A stretch of 64,000 nt of DNA from Bacillota bacterium (GTDB lineage: Bacteria; Bacillota; Clostridia; Christensenellales; Christensenellaceae): the NCBI GenBank assembly GCA_023393165.1, contig JAEWMJ010000010.1, positions 1 through 64,000 on the forward strand. The letters are read 5' to 3'. The translations under genes were made by a program, and so were the position numbers. Each line of letters starts with the position of its first letter. Position 1 is the first letter of the stretch. Of the stretch, positions 1 through 8,929 are shown piece by piece. The notes under the pieces were generated by a model. That model was not told where the DNA came from. It saw nothing but the letters and a program-made list of their open reading frames with translations, and did no database searches.

Positions 1-277
1 TTGGGGAGGTCAAGCTTGTTTTTGGGGTTTGCTTCGCTGCGTTTTATCGTTCACTTGAATTTCATATGCATCGAAGATCTTTCAACCCGTTGTCTGTATA
101 ATGGTGCTTTTTCAGTGGTTTCGAACCGTCCCTGTGGTACTGTGGTTACAAATGGGATAGTGAGTTGCCGGTATACCATAATCTATTCAATAATCGGCAA
201 AGGAATTTAATCCAGCCGTGCAGAATTTTAATTATGAAACTATAAATTATATCTTTAACAGGAGAAAATCTACGCAT
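1..277. other. Left-edge intergenic DNA
   Basis: No convincing gene is visible. A TATAAT-like box at 97-102 has no good -35 partner. The last bases hold the ribosome binding site of the next gene (GGAG at 261-264). Confidence 0.5.
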
Positions 278-1318
278 ATGTACGACGTAATAGTCATAGG
301 CGCCGGCCCGGCGGGCTGCGCCGCCGCGCACGAACTGGCACGAAGCGGCCAGAAAGTATTGCTGGTCGAAAGATTCGAGCTTCCGCGGAACAAATCCTGC
401 TCGGGCATTCTCATTAAAAAATCAATGGACCTCATAAGGCGGTACTTTGGCGAAGATGCGCCCGGGCATACGATGTGCATGCCCAGGGACAACAGGGGCA
501 TGATTTTTACCAACGACCAGGGCCGTGAGTACCGTTTTGAGCAGGAAGGATTGAATATATGGCGGAGCAGCTTTGATCACTGGCTGGCGGAAAAGGCCGC
601 CCAAGCCGGCGCGGAGCTGCGCGACGGAACATCCGCCCTCGCCTGCGCGGAACAGGACGATTTTGTTCTTGTAAATCTCAAGGGCGCTTCCTTGTACTCC
701 GAAAAAGCAAAATACGTGATTCTTTGCGACGGGGTCACGGGCTCTGTCAAACGGAAGCTGATCCATGCCCCCAAAAACTATATAACGACTTTCCAGACAT
801 TCAATAAAGGCTCCATAGACTTGGACCCGCATTATTTTTACGCCTATCTGCAGCCGCATCTTTCCGAATACGACGCATGGTTCAATGTAAAGGACGATTA
901 TCTCATTTTTGGCGTGGCCGGCCCGGATGCAGGCAAACTTGACCGTTATTATTCCGAATTCATCGCCTATATGAAAACCAGCCACAACGCGAAAATCGGC
1001 GGACAGGAAAAATCCGAAAAATGGCTTATGCCGCAAATCATGCCCAAATGTCCTGTTGATTACGGCAAGGGAAGGGTGCTGTTTGCCGGTGAAACGGCGG
1101 GGTTTTTGAACCCCATGGGCGAGGGTATCTCCGCGGGAATGGAAAGCGGGCACGCGGCCGCCAGGGCGATTGCGGAGAACGGCGGCCGGGACCTTGAATC
1201 GGTATACAGGGCTTATCAAAACAGCACTTCCGCGCTAAAAAAGTATATGGAAGGGCAATGGAACCTGGTGGCGAATATATCGGGCACGTTTGAGCATATG
1301 AAAACAGGCGCCGGCTAA
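278..1318 (+). CDS. FAD-dependent oxidoreductase, geranylgeranyl reductase family
   Basis: The 346-residue protein opens with a Rossmann FAD-binding loop, GAGPAG at residues 8-13, and an acidic residue (E31) at the end of the second strand that normally contacts the adenosine ribose. A second FAD motif near the C-terminus contains GRVLFAGETAGF followed by a Gly-rich helix start. This pattern is typical of the geranylgeranyl reductase / digeranylgeranylglycerophospholipid reductase-like flavoproteins, which reduce isoprenoid or other polyunsaturated substrates. The substrate cannot be told from sequence. The ATG at 278 is chosen because GGAG lies 13 nt upstream, whereas the longer reading frame from 218 lacks a ribosome binding site. 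The gene stands alone ahead of a DUF2935 gene. Confidence 0.85.
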   Translation: MYDVIVIGAGPAGCAAAHELARSGQKVLLVERFELPRNKSCSGILIKKSMDLIRRYFGEDAPGHTMCMPRDNRGMIFTNDQGREYRFEQEGLNIWRSSFDHWLAEKAAQAGAELRDGTSALACAEQDDFVLVNLKGASLYSEKAKYVILCDGVTGSVKRKLIHAPKNYITTFQTFNKGSIDLDPHYFYAYLQPHLSEYDAWFNVKDDYLIFGVAGPDAGKLDRYYSEFIAYMKTSHNAKIGGQEKSEKWLMPQIMPKCPVDYGKGRVLFAGETAGFLNPMGEGISAGMESGHAAARAIAENGGRDLESVYRAYQNSTSALKKYMEGQWNLVANISGTFEHMKTGAG

Positions 1319-1516
1319 GGATCCGTATCCATCCGAAATTGAATCCAGTTTCCGGCGGCGCGCTTTTGCGGGTTGAAATCCGGATGCGCCCGATAATCAA
1401 CAAACCATAAATAAAGCGAATCCGGCTTACCTGATCCGAAACCGTGGAAAAGGCTGTAACTCTTAATAAGCGGTTGGAATAAAATAACATGGATCATTGA
1501 ACGGGGGGGCCGGCTG

Positions 1517-2335
1517 ATGGCTCAAAGTAACGGTTTAACGAATCAGGAAGAAAACAGGTTTTGGCTTCAGATACTCGGCGATAAAGCCAGTATTATAACA
1601 TATCGGCTCGCGCCTGAACAATCGGACGAGATAGCGCAGTCGAAACAATTTTCAGCGAGGTTTTATGAACTGGCTCTGAAGACCAGCGGGGAACTTACGG
1701 AGGATCAGATAGATCAACTGAACCGGGATGCCCTGCATATCACGCAGGAATTTAAACCGTTTGTATTTGAGATCTTACGAAGACTTTTATTTGAGAAGTT
1801 CTATATCGGCCTTTTGCCCGCAGTGCTGAACGGCATCATAAATTTGACCAACATGTATTCGTACATACTGAATGAATTCATACAAAAAAGAAAACCCTCC
1901 TTTCATCCTTCGTATTTCCTTGGATTCTGGCTTCCGGATATCGTTTCTCAGGCAATCGCCATTGAAAATAACATGGGGATTTATTTCAGCGAGGTCAAGG
2001 AAAAAGCCCGTTACTATACCGGGGCTTTCATAAACGATAACATACGCGTTGCGCAAAGCATATCGATCCTGCGGAACGGCATGCCCGATTTCCCCATCAA
2101 CGCCGAGATAAATTCGGAAATATACGAGCGGCTGTCTTCTTACGCAACCTTTATCATTAATATGATGGTTTTAATAGAACAAAAAAAGCTGCCGACTACA
2201 TTAAGCAGCGTCACTATAGATCATGTCTACCGGATTGTTTGCTATACGGTAACGGAATTATCTTTTATGCTCGGCAAAAGCAGGCCCGTATGTGATCTGG
2301 GTTCAAGGCTGATTGACCATTATACCGTAACCTGA
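1517..2335 (+). CDS. DUF2935 family protein
   Basis: The 272-residue protein is soluble and all-helical in appearance, with two similar halves rich in Glu, Phe and Tyr, as in the DUF2935 family of Clostridia and Bacilli. Members are four-helix-bundle proteins with conserved His/Glu that resemble ferritin-like metal sites, but no biochemical role is established. A G-rich ribosome binding site precedes the ATG. The family call rests on overall pattern (N-terminal ENRFWLQILGDKA-type segment and a conserved FWLPDI-like motif in the middle), not on a catalytic signature. Confidence 0.7.
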   Translation: MAQSNGLTNQEENRFWLQILGDKASIITYRLAPEQSDEIAQSKQFSARFYELALKTSGELTEDQIDQLNRDALHITQEFKPFVFEILRRLLFEKFYIGLLPAVLNGIINLTNMYSYILNEFIQKRKPSFHPSYFLGFWLPDIVSQAIAIENNMGIYFSEVKEKARYYTGAFINDNIRVAQSISILRNGMPDFPINAEINSEIYERLSSYATFIINMMVLIEQKKLPTTLSSVTIDHVYRIVCYTVTELSFMLGKSRPVCDLGSRLIDHYTVT

Positions 2336-2441
2336 TCTCCCAACATTAAAAAATCCTAAATTTAACGTCCGTTTGATTGAAATAAAAGGAGTTTATGAAT
2401 ATAATATATATTTGTGACTAAAAATACGATTGGTGAGCAAT

Positions 2442-2660
2442 ATGGCAAGAAATAAGAACGTAATCATTGAAAAGGATATTAACAGGACCACCGGACTGGC
2501 ATGTATACTGCTGTTTGATGAATATAACGGCGTCTGTGAAAGTTTGAATGAAGACAATACGCATAAAGTAAGTTTTGAGAATATGCTGCAGATCGCCGGC
2601 AAAATCCGTAAGTTTCAAAAAGAAGGGTATTCTTTCCAATTTAAAGGATTTGATTTTTAA
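2442..2660 (+). CDS. Small hypothetical protein, 72 aa
   Basis: This short frame starts at an ATG that follows GGTGAG at a good distance; a TTG four codons upstream has no ribosome binding site. The product is 72 residues, charged and soluble, with no membrane segment and no recognised motif. It follows the DUF2935 gene by about 100 nt in the same direction and could share its transcript. No function is proposed. Confidence 0.5.
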   Translation: MARNKNVIIEKDINRTTGLACILLFDEYNGVCESLNEDNTHKVSFENMLQIAGKIRKFQKEGYSFQFKGFDF

Positions 2661-2792
2661 CCGGTTTTTTAAGACTTTTGTTCCTAAGCCGGGTGGATAT
2701 GCAAAAGGCCCGCGGATATGTGCCAACTGCACAAAAGGCCTTCCGGCTGTTTAACGGCTGTGCATATAAATATTTATTCCAGATATTTTTAT

Positions 2793-2821
2793 TTGACAAA
2801 TACCGTTCCAGCCTTTATTAT
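2793..2821 (+). promoter_or_regulatory. Consensus sigma-A promoter for an orphan leader RNA
   Basis: TTGACA at 2793-2798 and TATTAT at 2816-2821 are separated by exactly 17 nt. Transcription should start near 2828, about 15 nt before a hexaloop hairpin and terminator. No gene begins downstream on this strand before the converging gene at 4882-3080. Confidence 0.75.
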
Positions 2822-2827
2822 ATTAAC

Positions 2828-2884
2828 GACAAAACAAACGATAGCAACGGCGCTGAGGAGAAGATGCTCCACGGCGCTTTTTTT
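2828..2884 (+). ncRNA. Orphan ANTAR-type hexaloop/terminator RNA
   Basis: The predicted transcript contains a short hairpin AGC-AACGGC-GCT (2843-2854). Its six-base loop has A at position 1 and G at position 4, the signature recognised by ANTAR antiterminators. The loop and 3' strand also form the 5' half of an intrinsic terminator: 2849-2860 pairs with 2867-2878 around loop AAGATG, with one A-A mismatch and two G-U pairs, followed by seven T. The same layout occurs in the glnN leader at 62507-62544. Read-through would meet only the bidirectional terminator at 3025-3051, so the RNA may act as a decoy or small RNA. This is inferred from sequence only. Confidence 0.5.
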
Positions 2885-3024
2885 ATAGCCGGACAGAAAA
2901 AACGGGGATTGAATAAACGGTTCCCTGCGGCGGCCCCGGCGTATGCCGCAGCATGATACAGCTAATTGGAAATTTTCTTCATACTTTACCCCAAAGTCTT
3001 GCACCTTTGGGGGCACTCCAAAAA

Positions 3025-3051
3025 ACGGACCCGGAACTAAACCGGGTCCGT
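3025..3051. terminator. Bidirectional intrinsic terminator
   Basis: ACGGACCCGG (3025-3034) pairs perfectly with 3042-3051 around a 7-nt loop. A-runs on one side and T-runs on the other serve both the minus-strand beta-propeller gene and any plus-strand transcript from 2828. A weaker hairpin (CCCCAAAG/CTTTGGGG) lies just before it, ending near 3012. Confidence 0.8.
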
Positions 3052-3079
3052 TTTATATCCGCATAACAGCAAACGCGGG

Positions 3080-4882
3080 TCAATTGATCCTGACGCCGTA
3101 AATCTTTTGTCCGCGCGTCCCCACCACCACAATATTGTTATACACCGCGGGAGACGCTTCCACATTCCCGTCCATCGAAATTTTGCTGTAAACCTCCCCC
3201 GTCACGCCGTCTAAAAGCATCATGCCGCCCACGCAGTCGCATTGGACGAGATATCCCGTTCCGTCGCCGGTATAAACCGGGATGGGAGACGACCAGGAAA
3301 AATGATCTATGCCCTTCTCCCAGACAACCTCTCCCGTTTTTTTATCGAGCGCCGCCATAAGGCCGGAATCCTTGCTTTTTCCCGTACGCGCTATCGTATA
3401 AAACACCATTCCCTGCAGATTGCCCCTTCCCAGAACCGGTGACGCGATAACGCCGCCGTTGCTTCCTTCCTCATAGAAGCAAAGATAGGGGACTTCCCAT
3501 ACGATCTCGCCGGTGAGCGCATTGATTTTGCGGATATACGCGTTGCCCGCGCCGCTTCCCGTCTCAAGGGACTTGTCGATCTCGCTGCCCGTATACAGGT
3601 ATACGCCCGGGCCGTCTTCTTCCAGCACCATCGTCGCGTCGCTGTCGTCCGTGACATCCTGCACCCAGACGGGCTGCATGGTATTGAGATCCACGCACTG
3701 CAGCCATCCGCCGTTATCGGTAAAATACACGTAATTCCCGTAAGCAAGCGGGGAATCTTCCACCCCGTACCATCTTGTATCCGGCCTGGTTCCCGAAAGT
3801 TTGTCGTCGCCGTTCCGCGGCGTATCGTACCTGTATTTCACCGGCTCGTCCGGCGATACGGACACCGTGCCCGCAGATTCGTCGAAATCGGCATGCAGCT
3901 GAAATACATACAGTATCCCGTTCTCGCCAGTCCAGATAAGCGCGTCCACATCCGACGCCACAAGCGGGCTTGCATCCCATCCCTGCCACGAATCACGCAG
4001 GGAAAAAGGATCCTTGGCCTCAAAACCGTATTTGTACTGTTCCTTTCCGTCTATCAAGCTGTAAATATGGATACAGGAATAATCCGAGCTTTGGTCCCCG
4101 CTCATGCCGACTCCCTGGCCCACATACAGCAGAGGATAGCCGCGCGGATCAACGGAAGCCGTGCCTTTGACGATAAAGCCCATGTCAATGGGGTCCCGGG
4201 TAGGCGTTCCGTCGCTCAGGTCCATAAAATATATTTTTCCGTCCATTGTGGGATAAATGATTTCCGTCAGGCCGTCTTTCTCTTTCTTATCCGGATACAG
4301 GTTCATGATCTGGCGCATGGAATCGTCCCATTGCACGATCAGCGGCTGGCCTGTCCACCCAGCCCCTTTCCAGCCGGTCATCGGCCAGAAATCAAACGCT
4401 CCGGTACTGATATTCCAAATGGGCTCCAGCTTTTTCTCCGTTACATTCGCCGCGCCGAAACCGGGCGCGTTGCGGTAATTGTTCCCCCTGAACGTTGTCA
4501 CGCCTTTGATATCCGTATATTTTGCATCCTGAGAATAAAAACTTGACGAAGGAAATTCGATTCCCTGCGTCCGGCTGTATTGGCCGACTATATTGCCGTT
4601 TTTCATCACGTCCCAGCTGAAATCAAACGCCGACGGCTTTGTTGCGTCCACCGGCTGCACGGTTTTAAATCCGGACTGCGTTATAACCGGTTCCGCGAAA
4701 GGAACGGGCGCGGCAACCGCGTTTATGTCCGCACTGGCATAGTGGTCTATACTGCCGTAGTATTGCCATCCAAAAAAGGCGCATACGGCGGCGGCAACCG
4801 TAACAACGATATAAATGTGCGCCCGCGTCTTTCTCTGGCGGCGCCTGGATTTATACCTGTAAAGTCTGACTCCGTATTTCAT
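3080..4882 (-). CDS. Membrane-anchored PQQ-like beta-propeller protein
   Basis: The 600-residue protein has a very basic N-terminus (residues 1-20) and one hydrophobic segment at about 23-41, so it should be anchored in the membrane with the bulk outside. The remainder shows repeated blades with W/Y-G-D and LDKKTGEVVWEK-like strands typical of PQQ-binding-like propellers (pyrrolo-quinoline quinone repeat fold). Segments such as TTFRGNNYRN and TRWYGVEDSPLAYGNYVYF are characteristic of clostridial members. No quinone cofactor role can be inferred; these propellers often serve as scaffolds. GGAG precedes the ATG by 7 nt. It is a single-gene unit ending at the bidirectional terminator. Confidence 0.75.
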   Translation of the reverse strand: MKYGVRLYRYKSRRRQRKTRAHIYIVVTVAAAVCAFFGWQYYGSIDHYASADINAVAAPVPFAEPVITQSGFKTVQPVDATKPSAFDFSWDVMKNGNIVGQYSRTQGIEFPSSSFYSQDAKYTDIKGVTTFRGNNYRNAPGFGAANVTEKKLEPIWNISTGAFDFWPMTGWKGAGWTGQPLIVQWDDSMRQIMNLYPDKKEKDGLTEIIYPTMDGKIYFMDLSDGTPTRDPIDMGFIVKGTASVDPRGYPLLYVGQGVGMSGDQSSDYSCIHIYSLIDGKEQYKYGFEAKDPFSLRDSWQGWDASPLVASDVDALIWTGENGILYVFQLHADFDESAGTVSVSPDEPVKYRYDTPRNGDDKLSGTRPDTRWYGVEDSPLAYGNYVYFTDNGGWLQCVDLNTMQPVWVQDVTDDSDATMVLEEDGPGVYLYTGSEIDKSLETGSGAGNAYIRKINALTGEIVWEVPYLCFYEEGSNGGVIASPVLGRGNLQGMVFYTIARTGKSKDSGLMAALDKKTGEVVWEKGIDHFSWSSPIPVYTGDGTGYLVQCDCVGGMMLLDGVTGEVYSKISMDGNVEASPAVYNNIVVVGTRGQKIYGVRIN

Positions 4883-5043
4883 ATGTTTCTCCTTCTGAAA
4901 TACAGCTTATTCAATTTTTCAGATACATTGCTTTTCCAAGATGAGGTTTTAAAATTATTGTTATAAAATTCCCTGTTTATATATTATACACAAATTTGGA
5001 AAGGATAACAAGTTTTTATAATATAACACAGGCACGCCCCGCC

Positions 5044-6219
5044 CTATAGGCGCGCATATCTTTTGGGGATGAATATGTAGCAGAACAAAGCCGAGAACAC
5101 GGCAACGCCTACAAGAGTCCAGTAGGCCGCGTCAAAAGAAACCGCCTTTGTAATATCGCCTACCAAAACGGGGCCGACCAGTATGCCGATGCCGTAGAGC
5201 GACTGGTATATTCCCGTCGCCGCTCCCCGCTGCCCCGGCGGAACGCACAGGATAACAAAACCCGCGACCGCGGCGCAGATAATGCCGAACCCGACTCCTA
5301 TCAGGATCTGCATGACATATATCATTGCGAGATTCAAATGGTAAAAAGCCGGTATGCAGGAAATGCCGGTCAGGAAAAACGCGATGGCCAGGGCATGGAT
5401 CCCCCCGATCTTTTTATAAAGTTTGGTGCCCACAAACAGAGACGTGCCTCCTGCAAGCAGATAGAATATGGTATTGAGCATCCCCAGATCGAAACTGGAA
5501 GCGCCCAGATTTTCCGCCGCCACCGAAGTAAACAGTATGGGCGCCGCAAATCCGAGGATATTGGTTAAAATCCCGATCACCGAGAATACGATCAGATCCC
5601 TGTTGCGGAGCAGGGGCAAAACATCCCGGAGAGAAGCCGCACTTTTCTCAGAAACTGCCGCCGTATTTGGCGCATCCGGTTTTTCTTTCATCCAGAGAGG
5701 GAGCAGTATGCACGGAATTGCTATGATAAACGAGAATACGAATATGGAATGCACCCCGAAAAACTGGGCCATGATCCCGCCGATAAAGGACGCCGCCAGT
5801 TTGCCCCAGTTGGAGCTTGCGGTAAGCATTCCCTGCGCCTTTACCTGCTTTTCATCGTCAAAATAATCTGCGTATGCCGCGCTCTGTATGACCCACCACG
5901 CCGCTGCCGCGCCCGCGATCAGCCTTCCCGCTATGATCAGGCCCGTATTGCCGGCCAGTATGAGTATGCCGCAGGACAACGCCAGCACGAGAGATCCTAT
6001 GGCGAGCATACGTTTGTTTTTGCCCGCCCTGTCCGATATGACGCCGATGGGTATGCGCAGGATGACCTGCGCAATCCCGTATACGCCCCCGATAACGCCC
6101 AGGACAATGGCGTCCGCGCCCAAAGCCGTGGCGTATTCGGGCAGATTGGGTACATAAGCGTACATGGACATCCAGTAAAAGACGACCAAAAGGTTCATGA
6201 CGACGATATTCCTGCGCAT
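5044..6219 (-). CDS. MFS transporter (paralogue 1)
   Basis: The 391-residue protein has about twelve hydrophobic segments and the MFS loop 2-3 signature (GVISDRAGKNKR) after the second helix, repeated in weaker form in the second half. The family includes drug and metabolite exporters of the inner membrane; the substrate is unknown. It is closely similar along its full length to the gene immediately upstream (6249-7400), with the same N-terminal pattern MNLLV..YVPNLPEYA, so the pair arose by tandem duplication. The 29-nt spacing suggests a two-gene operon with the paralogue first. Confidence 0.85.
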   Translation of the reverse strand: MRRNIVVMNLLVVFYWMSMYAYVPNLPEYATALGADAIVLGVIGGVYGIAQVILRIPIGVISDRAGKNKRMLAIGSLVLALSCGILILAGNTGLIIAGRLIAGAAAAWWVIQSAAYADYFDDEKQVKAQGMLTASSNWGKLAASFIGGIMAQFFGVHSIFVFSFIIAIPCILLPLWMKEKPDAPNTAAVSEKSAASLRDVLPLLRNRDLIVFSVIGILTNILGFAAPILFTSVAAENLGASSFDLGMLNTIFYLLAGGTSLFVGTKLYKKIGGIHALAIAFFLTGISCIPAFYHLNLAMIYVMQILIGVGFGIICAAVAGFVILCVPPGQRGAATGIYQSLYGIGILVGPVLVGDITKAVSFDAAYWTLVGVAVFSALFCYIFIPKRYARL

Positions 6220-6248
6220 TGCGTTTCCTCTATATTAAAAAAAATAAA

Positions 6249-7400
6249 TTACATATCCGCGTATTTTTTAGGGATCAGCAGCCAGCAGAGAACCCCGGAC
6301 ACCGCCGATATTGCCGCCAGCGTCCAGTACGCGGCGTCAAACGATATCCATTTGGTTATACCCCCGGCCAGCACCGGTCCGATGAAAATCCCGAATCCGT
6401 ACATGGACTGGAATATCCCTATTGCGGCCCCGCGCTGCTCCGGTGCTACGCTTCTGATGACCATTCCGGCAATCGCCGATCCGGTGATGCCGTAATTGAT
6501 CCCGGCAATCACCTGCATCACGAATATCATGGCAATGTTTATATGATAAAAGACCGGAACCAGGGACAGCGCGCTCAGCATAAAAGTAATCACCATCACT
6601 TTTATGCCGCCGATTTTTTTATACAGCCGGCTTCCCACAAACAGGGAAAGGGCGGCTGTCGCAATAAAGAAAACCATATTCACCATGCCCAGCTGGAAGC
6701 TGGTTGCGCCCAGATCCTCCGCCGCAACTTCCGTAAAAAGCGTGGGAGCCGCAAAGCACAAAAGCTGCGGTATAATGCCGATTGCGGAAAGCACCATGAG
6801 GTCCCTGTTGCGCAGCAGGGGCAGCAGATCACGGAAAGACTTTGTCTGCGGCTTCTTGGGAAGGTCTTTGAGCTGTGCCGCGAGCAGGATGCACAAAATA
6901 GCGGTGACAAGCGCAAATACAAATACGGAATTCATGCCGAGAAACTGGGCAAGGATCCCGCCGCCCAAAGCCGCGGCAACCTTGCCGCCGTTTGAAAACG
7001 CGCTTAATACGCCCTGCGCCCGGACCTGTTTTTCATCCGTGTGGTAATCCGCGTACGCCGCGCTGAGTACGACCCACCAGGATGCGGCGGCGCCCGCGAT
7101 CAGCCTGCCAAGAATGATCATGTCGGTATCCCTGGCCAGTATCAATATAGCGCAGGAAACCGCCAGCACGCCTGAACCGATCAGCAGCATGAGTTTGTTT
7201 TTACCGGTTTTATCCGAAATCACGCCGATTGGAATTCTTAAAATAATCTGGGCGACTCCGTAAGAGCCTCCGATGATCCCCAGAATAACCGCGTCGGCCC
7301 CCAGGGACCGCGCGTATTCGGGCAGGTTTGGTACGTAGGAATACATTGTCATCCAAAAGAAAGCAACCAGTAAATTCATTATGACGATATTCTTACGCAT
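6249..7400 (-). CDS. MFS transporter (paralogue 2)
   Basis: This 383-residue, twelve-segment MFS protein carries the motif GVISDKTGKNKLM between helices 2 and 3. It is the first gene of the tandem pair. It differs from paralogue 1 mainly in the central cytoplasmic loop, which is shorter here and lacks the Ala-rich stretch. A GGGTG element precedes the ATG. A hairpin in the 5' untranslated region (7451-7490) may control it. The products may work separately or as a heteromer; only the duplication is visible in sequence. Confidence 0.85.
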   Translation of the reverse strand: MRKNIVIMNLLVAFFWMTMYSYVPNLPEYARSLGADAVILGIIGGSYGVAQIILRIPIGVISDKTGKNKLMLLIGSGVLAVSCAILILARDTDMIILGRLIAGAAASWWVVLSAAYADYHTDEKQVRAQGVLSAFSNGGKVAAALGGGILAQFLGMNSVFVFALVTAILCILLAAQLKDLPKKPQTKSFRDLLPLLRNRDLMVLSAIGIIPQLLCFAAPTLFTEVAAEDLGATSFQLGMVNMVFFIATAALSLFVGSRLYKKIGGIKVMVITFMLSALSLVPVFYHINIAMIFVMQVIAGINYGITGSAIAGMVIRSVAPEQRGAAIGIFQSMYGFGIFIGPVLAGGITKWISFDAAYWTLAAISAVSGVLCWLLIPKKYADM

Positions 7401-7450
7401 TGCAAAGCACCCGCACTATCCCTAAAAATAAAAAAATCCGGCAATCAAAA

Positions 7451-7497
7451 CCGCCTTATGCTTAAATCTGCATATTCATGCATAAGACGGCATTTTT
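7451..7497. promoter_or_regulatory. Leader hairpin upstream of the MFS pair
   Basis: CCGCCTTATGC (7451-7461) pairs with 7480-7490 over 11 positions with one mismatch. On the plus strand it is followed by seven T, like a terminator, but no plus-strand gene lies upstream. On the minus strand it falls about 50-90 nt ahead of the MFS start codon, where it could act as an attenuator or operator. Confidence 0.4.
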
Positions 7498-7593
7498 TTA
7501 CCCCACGGTGTCTCATTATACACCCGACAATATATGGAATCAAGCGGCTGTTATAAATATAATTGAATATTTATATGGTTTGCAGTATAAAAA

Positions 7594-7620
7594 ACGGCCT
7601 GGCTTTTCAGCTTCGGCCGT
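7594..7620 (-). terminator. Terminator of the orphan binding-protein gene
   Basis: On the minus strand ACGGCC pairs with GGCCGT around an inner short stem, and the hairpin is followed by a run of six T. It lies about 40 nt after the stop codon at 7656. Confidence 0.7.
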
Positions 7621-7655
7621 GTACGCATAACCTTTTGATAACCTTGGTATTTCGC

Positions 7656-8738
7656 TTAAGACGGTTCAGGGCTTTCTCCGCCCGCCTGACCATCGGGGGA
7701 CCCGGAGGACTCAGGCTGTGATCCCAAGGGCTCCTGCGGCAAAGCCGCCTTGTTGGTGAGCGCGTCCGCATAATCACCGAATGCACGGTATTTGTCCACA
7801 TCTGTTGGAAATATGGTTTCCACCGTTAATCCCTGATACTGCGGCAGGATATAGTTGGAGTCGGCTGCGGATTTGACCGCGTGCTCCATGGCTATCTGCG
7901 CGAGTTCCGCGGGGCTTATAAAAACGCTGGCATATACGCTTCCTTCGCTCACCATCTTCATGACGCCGCTGTTTCCTCCGACGGAAACGATTTTAATATC
8001 CCTGCCGCTTTCTCGCGCCGCCTCCAGTACGCCCTTAACAAAAGACTCGTCCATTGCAAACACTGCGTTGATATCCGGATCGTTTGCAAGCTGCTTTTTG
8101 GTTTCGGCATACGCCTCGTCCGGGTTTAAATGCACCAGTCCGACGGCTTTGATTGTTACGCCTTCCAAGCCTGCACATTCCGCCGCAAACCCGTCGTGCG
8201 TCAGTTGGGAAACAAACGTTCCTTCCACCGATTCCAGCAGGAACACATTGGCCGGATCCTCGCCCAGGGCATTCCGTATGGCTTGGGCGCCCCTGGCTCC
8301 CATCAACTGATAATCGGGGCATACCAGCATGTTCACCCTGCCGTTGACGGGCACCATTAAGTTGATGACCGGAACATCCTGCAGCACGCATTCATCCAGC
8401 ACGTCCTGCAGGTTGTCCATGTTGCGCGGAACGAGCATTATGGAGAGCGCGCCGGCTCCGAGCGCGGAATAAATATCCGAAACTTGCTGGGAATCGCTGT
8501 TTGAATAATACGTTTTGATTTCGTAACCCTTTTCCGCTGCGATGGTCTCGGCTTCTTTCTGCATCCGCTCATAGAAACTGTTTTCCTGTGCGAATATGAG
8601 AGCGATGGTGGGCGCGGTGGAAATTTTCTCGTAACTGGCTGAAGGCGCGGGCGTAGCCGTATCCGGCGTGGACGCCGCGCAGCCCGCGGAACCTATGACG
8701 ATGGCTGCGGCCAATAAGAAAAATAGCAGTTTTTTCAT
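7656..8738 (-). CDS. Orphan sugar-type ABC substrate-binding lipoprotein
   Basis: The 360-residue protein has a lipoprotein signal peptide with lipobox residues GSAGC (Cys 20), a Thr/Pro/Ser-rich linker, then a periplasmic-binding-protein type 1 fold (ribose/galactose-binding or LacI-effector type) with motifs PTIALIFAQENSFYERMQ and NAVFAMDESFVKGVLEAA. It should capture a sugar or related ligand at the outer membrane face. No ATPase or permease is adjacent, so it must pair with a transporter encoded elsewhere or act in sensing. The C-terminus ends in an unusual Gly/Ser/Pro/Glu-rich tail of about 25 residues. The gene is monocistronic, with a terminator downstream and repeat-filled DNA upstream. 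Confidence 0.8.
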   Translation of the reverse strand: MKKLLFFLLAAAIVIGSAGCAASTPDTATPAPSASYEKISTAPTIALIFAQENSFYERMQKEAETIAAEKGYEIKTYYSNSDSQQVSDIYSALGAGALSIMLVPRNMDNLQDVLDECVLQDVPVINLMVPVNGRVNMLVCPDYQLMGARGAQAIRNALGEDPANVFLLESVEGTFVSQLTHDGFAAECAGLEGVTIKAVGLVHLNPDEAYAETKKQLANDPDINAVFAMDESFVKGVLEAARESGRDIKIVSVGGNSGVMKMVSEGSVYASVFISPAELAQIAMEHAVKSAADSNYILPQYQGLTVETIFPTDVDKYRAFGDYADALTNKAALPQEPLGSQPESSGSPDGQAGGESPEPS

Positions 8739-8841
8739 TGCCTGATCCCCGATTTTTTATTTTTATACCGGAAGAGACGGAACTTTGCTGTGGTTTCATT
8801 TTACCTTTTTTTTATGAAGTCCGCAATCGCTAACTTTGAAT

Positions 8842-8871
8842 GCAGCTTTTCTTTTAAAAAAGAAAAGCTGC
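8842..8871. repeat. T-rich palindromic repeat, copy 1
   Basis: A 30-bp near-perfect palindrome with core CTTTTCTTTTAAAAAAGAAAAG and outer arms GCAG/CTGC is followed by CAAAAGAAAA. Copies with different but still complementary outer arms lie at 39486-39515 and 50008-50037. Confidence 0.7.
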
Positions 8872-8929
8872 GCAAAAGAAAATGAACGGATGGAGACCAT
8901 AAATATAAAGTTACACGAAGCATAAGCCC

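Noticed and set aside
1..210. 69-codon frame at the left edge
   Set aside because: No ribosome binding site, low-complexity start and no recognisable features.
422..1219. 265-codon minus-strand frame
   Set aside because: Antisense to the FAD oxidoreductase with intact FAD motifs; the GC-rich third positions leave long antisense frames open.
2678..2956. 92-codon frame across the orphan ANTAR-type unit
   Set aside because: It runs through a promoter, hairpin and terminator and has no ribosome binding site.
3893..4546. 217-codon plus-strand frame
   Set aside because: It is antisense to the beta-propeller gene, which has clear repeats and a proper start.
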